A DNA stretch of 64,000 nucleotides from Antedon mediterranea. Taxonomy: Eukaryota > Echinodermata > Crinoidea > Comatulida > Antedonidae. The position numbers and the translations under genes are program-made. The stretch is taken from contig NC_092678.1 of the NCBI RefSeq assembly GCF_964355755.1, forward strand, positions 17,644,922 to 17,708,921. Direction: 5' to 3'. Below, piece after piece: positions 25,474 through 36,084 of this stretch. How positions within the stretch are numbered: position 1 is the stretch's first letter; the number at the start of each line of letters is the position of its first letter. Below the pieces are notes generated by a model, which was given only the letters and a program-made list of their open reading frames with translations, did no database searches and was not told where the DNA came from.

Positions 25474-25545
25474 AGTATTGTCAATGATTTCAAACCATCA
25501 AAAACGTTTTCTGGTAATGTAGTTATTTGGTTACTGGACAACGAT
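25474..25545 (-). CDS. LRR exon 8 (72 bp), intact
   Basis: Acceptor TTTTCAG before 25545 and donor GTGAGT after 25474. The 72 bp, phase 2-2, encode one leucine-rich repeat: SLSSNQITTLPENVFDGL then KSLTIL, matching LxLxxNxIxxLPxxxFxGLxxLxxL. It is the last LRR exon seen in the window. Its acceptor and donor types group it with the exons at 34048, 32691 and 25697. Confidence 0.8.
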
Positions 25546-25696
25546 CTGAAAACCGTGAAAATGCAATACATAAGTTTAGTTTTGGATGAATATTCTGTCT
25601 TTGCAAAGGATAAAAAATGAAATGATGTGACAATAAGTGTGGTTTTATAACAACAAAAATATACTATTTTCAAAAGTATTATAAACAAGTGAAACA

Positions 25697-25745
25697 TTCG
25701 AACACATTTGCTGGTAATGTTGTTATTTGGTTATTGGCCAACCAC
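25697..25745 (-). pseudogene. LRR exon 7, truncated
   Basis: A good acceptor (AATTTTCAG) and the first two thirds of a repeat (WLANNQITTLPANVF) are present. The remainder and the donor are missing: about 35 bp present in the neighbouring exon at 25474 is deleted, and reading on meets a stop. It lies within a roughly 220-bp tandem duplication of the exon at 25474 and its flanks. Confidence 0.75.
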
Positions 25746-26169
25746 CTGAAAATTGTGAAAAATGTAATAAATACTATATACAGTACCAAGGGATAGGATG
25801 ATAAAACATTATATATTTTATATATAATTTAGAAAAACAAACAAAACATAACAATACATATCTTATTGTGCCAGCAGAGGTCAAGTCCAATTAGGCGTGT
25901 CACTCCAGAAATGAAACCATTACAAGGTATATACAAGGACATACTAATACTTGTTTAATGTTACTTTAGCTCGTATTATCATTATTTGCATGTTTTAACT
26001 GTTTTTCATTAACTTCTTCTACAGGATATATAATTATGTTTTATCTGTATTTTACTGTAATCATGTTGTACTTTGCATATCATATGATGACATAGATCAA
26101 TATCTACGATACAATACAACCGTTAAATGACGATGATCCATGTGTTCTGCTATATTTTTACGTTTTGTT

Positions 26170-26289
26170 ATGGCCGCCGATGGTGCTACAGTAAACAATA
26201 AACAATGCCAAATAGAAAAACTCAAAAAGAGCAAAAAGAAAGATATTACATTTGAACGTATTACGCATGAAACAGACATATTTCATTGA
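26170..26289 (+). pseudogene. Recurrent short frame MAADGATV..., copy 1
   Basis: ATG in good initiation context (GTTATGGCC) opens 39 codons: MAADGATV then a lysine-rich tail. Three further copies are at 28815, 34543 and 43695, each with a different indel pattern after the first dozen residues. It looks like a duplicated first-exon or retro-derived relic. I do not recognise it. Confidence 0.3.
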
Positions 26290-26966
26290 AGTATTAATTC
26301 CTAAAATAAAATAATTGTTTTTATGAGGAAAAGAGTTAAACTGACGTTTTCATGAGAGGAAGATATATAATATTTGTTCCTCATGCAAAATAAGCTTATT
26401 ACAACACTATTACACTAAAGCATAAAGTTACACTTAACTGTGCTTTAAAATAAACATAATTTAAAGCATTACACAGTATAGGCCAATAGTTCACCCGATA
26501 ACAATTTCTGATTTGTCCAAATTTTTTTTTTTAAATCTGACAAATATAAACATGAAGAAATAAAAAAACATGTCGTTAATATACATCAGACTTAAGAATA
26601 ATGACATCAATTTTCGATAATCATAAGGACGAGTTCTCTCATTTGTGCCCATGGAATTGATATTTCCTAAGTTCACCTAACTACGGAGGAATAACGCATT
26701 TATATTTATATAATGACTACATTAATCATAATATTTAATGATGCTGTGTTATCGAATTTTCTATGTTACTGGAGAAATCGGGATACAGTACCGATAATCA
26801 GGTGTGTTAGACCAGAATACGTTACTCCGGCTTAAAATGGAGGTATTTGCTTTAACCACGTTCTGAAATGTGTCTGTAAGATTATGTTAGGCAAAAACAA
26901 CACCTTGTATGCCTTAGCAGCCTGGTCTAGAGACCTATGTATTGCCTTCGCTAAATCCTTTCTTAA
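26290..26966. repeat. Duplicated block (with 34700-35800), no clear gene
   Basis: Colinear with 34690-35800, including the segments near 26490-26700 and 26740-26960. The end of this block is the related, EnSpm-free sequence matching the target of EnSpm-like copy 2. Confidence 0.6.
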
Positions 26967-28037
26967 CACTTTGACTGCCAGAGGTTTTTCCAGTTAGAAA
27001 CTGCCACCGCCAGCGTTTTTAGCCCAATTCGATGTTTTTATTAAAGCTGATTGAAACCATGTATGTGATCTGATTTGTATGTAATTTAGACTAAAATAAT
27101 CATAAAGATTTTAACTTTACAATGGTACCAAGAACGATTTTTAAATCGCAATATGTAAATCGTAATAGTAAAATGAAAGTAACCCACTTTTTGAATTTTT
27201 CGTAGTTTCGCGCAAGAAAGTCGAGATATTCGCGATTTTGTGCAAGACATCACAATATGAAAATATCGCCCGGTGAGATCAACAAACAACGAAAAAGTTA
27301 CTTACACGGCACCGATAGGCCTATACTATAAAAACAAGTTATCACTATCGAAAAATGTATTACATTTTATAAATCATAAATCTTACATCAATGTTTCGCC
27401 AAAATCCACATAGTAAAGACACCAGGCCTAATTAACCAGGTCTAAAGTTGGTCCGAAACCGTTTTACGACTAGGGCTAGGCTAGCCTAGTACTAACTAGC
27501 CTAGGCCTAGGCCTAGCTAGGAGATAGTAAACTGATGATAATAACCATACCATTTCAAAACAAGTTTGTTGCGTGAAACTCGGTCACTTTCAGTAAAACA
27601 CTAAAACAATTAGGGTATACATACAATAATAAAATTAAAGACTTCATATTGAAAATGACTCCATTATTTTTTATTCATATTTATAACAAACAAACATGTC
27701 AATCCACAAAAACCTTTGTAATGCTTCAGCGGCATAGCTAGCGCGCGACCGATACACAATGCGCCAAGCCATCGCTCTACGCGCTAACTGTGATGCGCGG
27801 TGTTTGTTATTTCGACAGGTACCATTTTGACAGTCGTTCGTAACCAGATTAGTTACTTTCAAATTGTAAAATATTCACGGTCCAGACCGAATATAGTGTT
27901 CATATTTATAGTATATACCAATAATTAACCTATCTACCGGATTTCGTAAAAAAACGCGTAAAACGAAGATCTTCGTTTTTGGCAGTCAAGCGTTGTGTTT
28001 CCAAAAACGAAGATCTTCGTGTTTGGCAGTCAAAGTG
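26967..28037. mobile_element. piggyBac-like non-autonomous element (1071 bp)
   Basis: Ends are CACTTTGACTGCCA and its exact inverse TGGCAGTCAAAGTG, flanked by TTAA on both sides (26963-26966, 28038-28041). The related locus at 42960-42975 has the same flanks joined by a single TTAA, which is the empty site. TTAA plus a C-C/A-CTTTG-CTGCCA end is the piggyBac signature. Two palindromes around AAACGAAGATCTTCGTTT lie inside the right end. The internal frame at 27671-27862 on the minus strand is not recognisable as transposase. Confidence 0.85.
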
Positions 28038-28041
28038 TTAA

Positions 28042-29090
28042 ACTTGTTCCCACTTATACCTTCTGGAGGAATGTTATCCATCGATATAACCCTAATATAC
28101 TGCTGATTGGATTCGTCATTTTATAATTGTAACACAATGTGTCATAAGAACTGTTCGTTATACCATGGTAGTATGTGGTACAATTAATTAAAGAATTATA
28201 TGATTTGTAAATAGTTTACACAAAGTGCAACACAGTGTGACGTATTATCTGCTACAATATCTAATGATTAGGCCTACACATTTTTAATAATTATTTAAAT
28301 TCTCATTTAATAAACCACTTATAATAACAAATTACCGTATTAAACGTACAAATCAAAGTATACAAACAATAAGTATATACAGTACCAACGGAAATTACGA
28401 TACAAAAGTATCTATTTATTAATTTCGAAAAAAAAAAATAATAACAACAAATTATCTATATTGTGCCAACAGAGGCCAAAAAGACTTATGTCCAATTAGG
28501 CGTGTCACTCTGACAGTGAAACAATTACAAGGTATAATTGATATAATACTAATTTAATGTTACTTTATCTCGTATTATCATTTCATGTTTTAGCTGTTTT
28601 TCATTAACTGTCTTTGCATGATTATAACAATGTTTTATCTAGATTGACTGTAATCATGTTGTACTTTCCATATCATATGATTTCTCGTATTATCATTATT
28701 TGCATGTTTTAGCTGTTTTTCATATGATTTCTAGATGTATTTCAATATCTACGATACAATACAACCGTTAAATGACGATGATCCATGTATTCTGCTATAT
28801 TTTTATTTGTCATTATGGCCGCCGATGGTGCTACAGTAACTGAATTAAAGAGACAAAACAATGGCAAAATAGAAAAACTCAAAAAGAGCAAAAAGAAAGA
28901 TATTATATTTGAACGTATTACACATGAAACAGACATATTTCATAGAAGTATTAATTCCTAAAACAAAATAATTGTTTTTATGTTTAACTCTATGCCTCAT
29001 AGAGTTAAACTGACGTTTTCATGAGAGGAAGATATATACTATTTGTTCCACGTGCACAATAAGCTTATAAAACTATTGCAGATTATACGT
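28042..29090. repeat. Duplicated block (with 42976-43990)
   Basis: Closely matches 42976-43990, starting ACTTGTTCCCACTTATACC. It carries the MAADGATV frame but no LRR exon. Confidence 0.7.
28815..28961 (+). pseudogene. Recurrent short frame MAADGATV..., copy 2
   Basis: 48 codons, beginning MAADGATVTELKRQNNGK, rich in lysine, then stop. See copy 1 for the family. Confidence 0.3.
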
Positions 29091-29618
29091 GAATCGGTAA
29101 CGAGTCGGTGACAAACCGAACGGATCATCCAGGAGTTCTGAAACGTCTGGCCAAGTGCGCTCTCTTTGCGCAGTATTATACGGAGGCGTGTCTATTTTTA
29201 TTTTCGTATCTAATTTTGGCTTTAAAAACATGTCAGCCCAAAACAATCGCTACCACTGGATCCGCCCCGTCGGAATATTGTCGATATAAAATGATGGAGG
29301 TTCAGACGTTCTGTAGTACATTTAAATTGTATTATTTGTATTCCCTCTTTAAACTTCATCTTAATTTCAATATAATAATATCAATTAAGTAATATTGTTT
29401 ACTTAGAAGTATGCCAGTTATTCAGCACTTAAGAAAACAAAATCAGAAAAATGTAAACACATGTTACCAGGTTTTTTTAAAACATTAATACAGCTAAGTG
29501 TGTTAATTAATTAGATGTAAAGCACATTTTAGCATGAAGAAGTGAAAATATGGAGGGAAAGAAAACATAAAGTGTAGACACAGATATCACCTCACAAGCA
29601 ATCTATTGCTGACCCAGT

Positions 29619-29810
29619 GTGAAGCCAGTAGTCAAGAGTTGTTCCTGCTCCCCAATTATTGTGGTCCCTTTATTTATAAAACTTGAAAAGCAGAAAAAAG
29701 AGGAGGAGGTGTATGTTTGTTTGTTGGCAGACTATAACGCTGGTTCAGATTTTAAGTTAAGTTTATCTTACGGACGGATAACGCTAATAATGTACGTACC
29801 ACAACATTAG
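29619..29810 (+). CDS. Unrecognised short frame conserved between block-P copies
   Basis: An open frame without ATG (it opens after a stop at 29610) reads SPIIVVPLFIKLEKQKKEEE, then VYVCLLADYNAGSDFKLSLS and ends after ...MYVPQH. The copy at 33456-33653 differs by two in-frame three-base indels and several substitutions but stays open. The copy from 15003 has one stop. This is weak evidence of past coding constraint. No domain recognised; it may be a relic exon. Confidence 0.3.
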   Translation: MKPVVKSCSCSPIIVVPLFIKLEKQKKEEEVYVCLLADYNAGSDFKLSLSYGRITLIMYVPQH

Positions 29811-30328
29811 GTAATCGATGCGCCCCCATTATGACACGTGTGAATAAAGAACAAGTGCTATTCCACTGTACGGAAGGATAGCTACCCGATGCCTCTCATA
29901 ATAATATTATTTTTCATTCAATAACATATATTAATAACGATAATAATAATTTACTTTAAAACAAACGAAAGGTTGTAGTCAAGAGGCAGGAAACTGCAGG
30001 TGTTGTTTATTGCCTTTAGACATGAACAGGTACCACCGTACGAGAATCGGGTGTCCAACGGACGAGTACCATGTGTGTATATCGGGAACAAAGCTATTAT
30101 AAAGTGTACAGATTTTACAGACTATGTCTACGACACATAATCTGTTGTATGACAAGAATTAATGAATTATGAGTCTGATAACTGTACAGAGCATCAAACA
30201 ACTACATGTGGATTATTAAACATTTTGACAAACATGGCGTTTCATACGTATGGTACGTGTACACACTGTATATAAAACATCGAAACGCGACAACAGAAAA
30301 AAGACAATAACAGAGACTTGGGACAAGT

Positions 30329-30641
30329 GAGGGCGTGTGGCGCAGTGTGTTGGACGTTGGACTACCGATCGTCAGACCTAGGTTCGAATCCAACTCTCGC
30401 CGCATTGCTTGTATCCGTAGGCAAGATACTTTACTTACGTTGCCTCTCTCCACCCAGGTGTATAAATGGGTACCCAGTTAGATCTAGACACAACTGCGCT
30501 GGTTACCGGCTGCATTATGGGAGGATGTTTCCATACGTGTTCGATCCCAAAAAACACTGGGGTAATAATGCTTGTAAAGCGCCTTTGAGCATGATTACTC
30601 ATGAAAAGGGCGCTATATAAATCTGGTATTATTATTATTAT
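30329..30641 (+). mobile_element. tRNA-derived SINE
   Basis: A tRNA-like head with A box TGGCGCAGTGTG and B box GGTTCGAATCC is followed by a body with CACCCAGGTGTATAAATGGG and a tail GGGCGCTATATAAAT plus ATT repeats. The paralogous block at 15.69 kb lacks it (GGACAAGTCTATA), giving an AAGT-type target duplication. Body and tail are of a kind common in echinoderm and other invertebrate SINEs. Confidence 0.85.
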
Positions 30642-31512
30642 AAGTCTATAAAGTATTAACTTACAGTATTGAAAGTGATGAAGCAAAAGCAGAAAATGCA
30701 CCTTGATCTATGGTAGTTATAGCGTTACCATATAAGTACCTGCAAATATTGAAAAAAAAGACACACATTTCAAATTATTAATAATAATACTGTACAACAA
30801 TACAATAAATAGATAACCACTACATTTGTCTGCTATATTTCACAGTACAGTTATTTGTATTCAGCATTTCAGTGGGCGATTTAGACTTCGTTTGGCACTC
30901 GAAACAATGTCAAATGAAAGGCAGGCTAATTTTTGCCATTGTGTACAATTCCAAACAGATATCACCTCAACTTTATTTATAAAACTTGAAAATCAGAAAA
31001 AAAGGGGAGAAGGTAGTGTATTATTTGTGGTTGTTGCCAGATGCCTAAACTCTAGAAAATGATAAATTAAGTTTATCTTACGGACGGATAACGCTAATAA
31101 TAACAATTATTAATTCATAGTTATGCTTTATAGCTTTTTGAGGTTTTTTTTTGTGCACTTAGAAGAACTTATTTAAAGTGCATTTTAAGTATTGTTTTTC
31201 TTCTAGATTATTTCAGTCATCACAATAGTTAATATTTGTTTTATTTGGAGGTTCAGACTTAAACACAAAGTACAAATGTATATAGTGCACTATGCTGTGT
31301 GAATTAAAACTGAAACACAAAACCACCACATTAGGTAACCGATGCGCCCTCATTATGACGTTTTTTTATAAGAGAAAGATACAAACCATGTGTTGCGCGT
31401 GCGAATAAAGAACAAGTGCAGCTATTCCAATGTACGGAGGGAAAGATAACCAATGCCTCTCATAAAAACATTATTTTTCACTTAATAATATTTACTAATA
31501 ATGATAATAACA

Positions 31513-32560
31513 AGACGAGTTAGGTTATCCGCAGCGCAAATGCCACGTGCACGTCATACTTTAGAATATTGAGCACAGAAAAACGATTATGCCATTGAAA
31601 AAATGTTAGTGTGGTCTCTATTTTGTGTCACGTCTAAGTATATAGAGTATACACTATATATCTGTATACGTACTACTTACAGTGCAGAATAGGTGAAAAT
31701 ACCGGGACCCGCTTTTTCATCCAATGTTTACCATGATGATGTCATCAAAACGAAACACGTAGATAGCAATTTTGGAAGGAAATTATCCGAGCAACAACAT
31801 ATCAACGTGTTGAATAAATTTGGATACGTATAATACGGAAGTGCGCTCTTTTAAATGTCATGAACTATGACGCAAAATATGAAATTACGACTGTTATAAT
31901 TGAACTGGCCATATGATGACGTCACAACATTCGATTTGCATAATTTGTACATGAATTCCTATTGTACAATTCAACAGTTTCCAGAAAACGTTTTAATCAT
32001 GAGTATCACTTTTTATTCTGAGGAGCTATAATACATTTAAATTTATTGGAATGATGAAAAAAAGTGACCAAAGTCATTCACGCGTTTGAACATGATGAAG
32101 TCATCACAATTTTAAAAATGGTAAATCATGCGAAAGATAATTGATTGACCTAGACAATATAAACATATGGGGGAAAATGGAATATGGATAAGTGGAGATG
32201 CGCTCTATTAAATGTGATGAGCTATACAAAAGAGACACAAATCCTATATTTTATATTCGAGTGGCCATACGATGACGTCACAATGTCTAGTTAGCCATAT
32301 TGATACATGATCCGATATCAACAACTCATCTACTTCCAGAATATGTAAAAAAAAACTTCACCATGTAGTTTAGAAACTATGACTTTTGAAAAAAAGTCAT
32401 AATTTTGACGATTTTTTTACTTTTTCATAAAAAACGGGCGCAAATTGTCCAATTCGACGTGCTCGTATGACGTGATTTTAAGTCGAAATTATTTGAAAGC
32501 TTGGAAAATTACTAGAAAAGGCTGAAAAAACATAAATCACGCAAAAAAAATAACATTTAC
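31513..32560 (-). mobile_element. Helitron-like element on the minus strand, truncated
   Basis: Starts inside the terminal hairpin (GACGAGTTAGGTTATCCGC on the plus strand), so the CTAG end is missing. Otherwise colinear with 16628-16778 joined to 24440-25340. It therefore also shows a site near 31636 without the EnSpm-like insertion. Confidence 0.6.
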
Positions 32561-32690
32561 TAATAATGATAATAATAATTATACGAATAGGGCAAAGGTA
32601 AAAAATAAAATGATGTGACAATAAGTGTGGTTATCTTACAACGAAAATATACTATTTTCAAAAGTATGATAAACAAGAGCAAACACTCTC

Positions 32691-32762
32691 AGTTCTGTCA
32701 ATGATGTCAAAACATCAAACACATTTGCTGTTAATGTAGTTATTTGGTTATTGTACAAGTAC
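32691..32762 (-). pseudogene. LRR exon 6 with a lost donor
   Basis: Acceptor TTTTCAG is intact and the 72 bp encode a repeat (YLYNNQITTLTANVFDVL then TSLTEL). The donor position reads GAGAGTG where the related exons have GTGAGTG, so the invariant GT is gone. The LP pair of the consensus is LT here. Skipping this exon would not shift the frame. Confidence 0.75.
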
Positions 32763-33038
32763 CTGAAAACCGTGAAAAAATTCAATAAATAAGTATAGTA
32801 TATATACAGTACCAAAGAATAGTACGATAAAAATGATCTATTTTATTAATTTAGAAATACTTTCCATATCATGATTTCTGGATGTAGATGTGTTCTGCTA
32901 TATTTTTACGTTTGATATAATATGATAGAGGTTCCGACGTTCTGTGGTATATTTATTATTGTTTTATTTGTATGATCCCTGTAAACTTCATCTTAATTTC
33001 AAATATAATAATATCAATAAAGTAATATTGTTTACTTA

Positions 33039-33239
33039 AGCGTGATTCCCACTAGAACGCAACGCAACATAGCGACGTGTCGACGCAAACTGCTGTATTG
33101 CGTAATCACAAATGGGAACCGACGACGCTACAATGCTGCAAAGCCGCAGGTTTGATTTCACGCAGGCGAGGGAAAACACAATTATCGGAAGGGCATTTTC
33201 TTACGCTGCGTAGGTTGCGTTACGTTGCGTCGCTAGAAG
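33039..33239. mobile_element. Harbinger-like MITE (201 bp)
   Basis: Imperfect terminal inverted repeats built on CACTAGAACGCAACGCAAC and its inverse GTTGCGTTACGTTGCGTC, flanked by TTA on both sides (33036-33038, 33240-33242). The uninterrupted sequence is seen at 29397-29415 and 44210-44225. A 3-bp TTA duplication fits PIF/Harbinger; related copies lie at 63.36-63.67 kb. Confidence 0.65.
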
Positions 33240-33455
33240 TTAGAAGAGTGCCAGTTATTCAGCACTGAAGAAAACAAAATAAGAAAAAATGTAAACACAT
33301 GTTACCAGGTTTTTTTAAAACAATTATAAAGCTAAGTGTGTTAATTAATGAGATGTAAGCACATTTTAGCATGAGGAAGTGAAAATATGGAGGGAGAGAA
33401 AACATAAAGTGTAGACACAGATATCACCTCACAAGCAATCTATTGCTGACCCAGT

Positions 33456-33653
33456 GTGAAGGCCGAAATCAAGAGTTGTTCCTGCTCCCCAATTATTGTG
33501 GTCCCTTTATTTATAAAACTTGAAAAGCAGAAAAAAGAGGAGGAGGAGGTGTATGTTTGTTTGTTGCCAGATGCCTATAAAGCTGGTTCAGAGTTTAAGT
33601 TATGTTTATCTTACGGACGGATAACGCTAATAATGTACGTACCACAACATTAG
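33456..33653 (+). CDS. Unrecognised short frame conserved between block-P copies (second)
   Basis: Reads IIVVPLFIKLEKQKKEEEE then VYVCLLPDAYKAGSEFKL, ending MYVPQH. In-frame insertions relative to 29619-29810 (one extra E, and DA-Y-K for D-Y-N) keep the frame. No start codon ATG. Function unknown. Confidence 0.3.
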   Translation: MKAEIKSCSCSPIIVVPLFIKLEKQKKEEEEVYVCLLPDAYKAGSEFKLCLSYGRITLIMYVPQH

Positions 33654-34047
33654 GTAACCGATACGCCCCCATTATGATACGTGCGAATAAAGAAAAAGTG
33701 CTATTCCACTGTACGTAGGGATAGCTACCCGATGCCTCTCATAATAATATTATTTTTTATTCAATAACATTTAATAATAATGATAATAATAATTTACTTT
33801 AAAACAAACGAATACAAGTAGGCCTCATTACACACAATACAACTACAAACATGAGCTTGTGTTAAAAGAAAGGTTTAGGGATCAATCATAATCAAACAAA
33901 AACGGGCATATTATATTATTTTAGTTTTGGATGAATATTCTGTCTTTGCAAAGAGTAAAAAATGAAATGATGTGACAATAAGTGTGGTTATCTTACAACG
34001 AAAATATATTATTTTCAAAAGTATGATAAACAATAGAAAGCACTCAC

Positions 34048-34119
34048 AGCCCTGTCAATGATGTCAAACCATCAAACACGTTTTCTGATATTGTAGTTAT
34101 TTTGTTACTTTCCAACCAT
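34048..34119 (-). CDS. LRR exon 5 (72 bp), intact
   Basis: Acceptor AATTTTCAG and donor GTGAGT flank exactly 72 bp in phase 2-2. Encodes WLESNKITTISENVFDGL then TSLTGL, a complete leucine-rich repeat with the Asn ladder position and the F-x-GL turn. The usual LP is IS. Confidence 0.8.
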
Positions 34120-34542
34120 CTGAAAATTGTGAAAAAATGCATTAAATAAGTAGCCTATATAAATACAGTACCAAATGATAATACGAAAAAAAAAAATTAT
34201 TTTTTAAATTTGTATATACAAAAAAATATAACAACAAATATCTTATTGTGCAAACAGAGGCCAAAAAAAGCTTATGTCTATTAGGCGTGTCACTCCAGCA
34301 GTGAAAACATTACAGGGTAGGCCTATATACAAGGACATAAAAATGTTTGTTTAATGTTACTTTAGCTCGTATTATCATTAGTTGCATGTTTTAGCTGTTT
34401 TTCTTTAACTGCTTTTACATGATATAACTATGTTTTATCTAGATTTACTGTAAATATGTTGTAATTTCTTTAATATCTACGATACAATACAACCGTTAAA
34501 TGACGATGATCCATGTATTCTGCTATATTTTCATTTTTCATT

Positions 34543-34596
34543 ATGGCCGCCGATATTGCTACAGTAACTGAATTAAATAGTCTTGAGTTCGCATAA
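34543..34596 (+). pseudogene. Recurrent short frame MAADGATV..., copy 3 (early stop)
   Basis: Reads MAADIATVTELNSLEFA and stops after 17 codons, where copy 4 runs on. Confidence 0.3.
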
Positions 34597-35596
34597 ACAA
34601 TGTCAAAATAGAAAAAATCAAAAAGAGCAAAACGAAAGATATTACATTTGATCGTATTACACATGAAACAGACATATTCCGTAGAAGTATTAATTCCTAC
34701 AATAAAATAATTGTTTTTATGAGGCATAGCGTTAAACTGACGTTTTCATGAGAGGAAGATATAAAATATTTGTTCCTCGTGCACAATAAGCTTATTACAA
34801 CACTATTACACTAAAGCATAAAGTTACACTTAACTGTGCCTTAACACCGTTTAATAGTTCAACCGATACAACATTCTGATTTGTCCAAATTTCTTTTTAA
34901 AAAAATCTGACAAATATAAACATGAAGAAATAAAAAGCAATGTCATTAATATACATCAGGCTTAAGAATAATGACATCAATTTTCGATAATCATAAGGAC
35001 GAGTTCTCGAATGATTCTCTCATTTGTGCCGATGGAATTGATATTTCCTAAGTTTACCTAACTACGGAGGAATAGATGCCTCAAATAATAACGTTTTCAT
35101 GAGAGGAAGATATATAGCATTTGTTCCCCGTCAACACTATTTCAAATCCCATGAATCGAAACAATATGTCGAGTGTGCCTATTCCTTCTTGTTCTTATTC
35201 CTCTTGAGAGGAATATATATAACATTTGTTCCGCGTGCAAAATAAGCTTATAACACTATTGTAGATTATACGTGAATCGAAACAATTATGTCGAGTGTGC
35301 CGATTCCTTCTTGTTTTACTGTGGACAACCGCATAGAGAAACTTTAACATTAACGCCATGCGTCTGGATTGTCTGTGATTTTAAACGATTGTCAATGCTA
35401 TCTCGACATATGACAATTATTTCTATTTGGTAATACAGAATCTCAAATGTATCACATGTGGTTCTTGTATCATTAGGTTAAGAATAAACATTTAAAATAA
35501 TTATATAATTTCTCATTTAATAAAACATACCAGTTATACAACAAACTACGTACAGGAGCTCGAGCTTGTGTTAAATTAGTACATATTTTTTATCAT

Positions 35597-35763
35597 TTAT
35601 ATTAAGAATACATTAATCATAATGTTTAATGATGCTGTATTATCGAATTTTAATGTTACTGGAGAAATCGAGATAGAATACCGATAATCAGGTGTGTTAG
35701 ACCAGAATACGTTACTCCTGCTTAAAATGGAGGTCTTTGCTTTCACCACGTTCTGAAATGTGC
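35597..35763 (-). CDS. Possible exon TFQNVVKAK..., unassigned
   Basis: After an acceptor-like CTTACAG the minus strand is open for 54 codons (TFQNVVKAKTSILSRSN, later VFWSNTPDYRYSISIS), then stops. The duplicate near 26750-26876 keeps the acceptor and most residues but stops earlier. It could be an exon of the LRR gene or of a duplicated relic. No domain recognised and no donor found. Confidence 0.2.
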
Positions 35764-36084
35764 CTGTAAGATTATGTTAGGCAAAAACAATACCGTGTAT
35801 ACACAGCAAAATTCTGATTCTTGTTTTAAGAAAAAAAAAACTTGTTTCAAGCAAAATATTTCTTGAAACAAGTAAATTTTGACTTGTCCGTATTTCAATA
35901 CTTTTTGGCTTACCAAGAATCGTAAAATTCTTAACAAGAATCACACAAATTCTTATCAAGAAAATTATTCTTACCAAGAAATAATACTTTAAGAACAATA
36001 TTCTTACCAAGAATTTAATTGCTTTTTTCATTCTTGTTTTAAGCAGTATCTGCCTTAAAATAAGTAACAATTTATCGATTTTTT

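Larger units (their letters stand above)
29090..31490. repeat. Segmental duplication block P, copy 2
   Basis: Matches 14480-16607 throughout, apart from the inserted SINE at 30329 and small indels. Ends at AATAATGATAATAACAA, where a Helitron-like copy begins. Confidence 0.75.
32930..33790. repeat. Segmental duplication block P, partial copy 3
   Basis: Matches the middle of block P (14690-15330 and 29300-29960), interrupted by a 201-bp MITE at 33039. Confidence 0.7.

Noticed and set aside
28038-28140. Minus-strand segment reading QYIRVISMDNIPPEG with a GTATAAGT donor-like site
   Set aside because: Acceptor is weak and the exon would be very short. The duplicate at 42970-43045 changes a residue without clear constraint.
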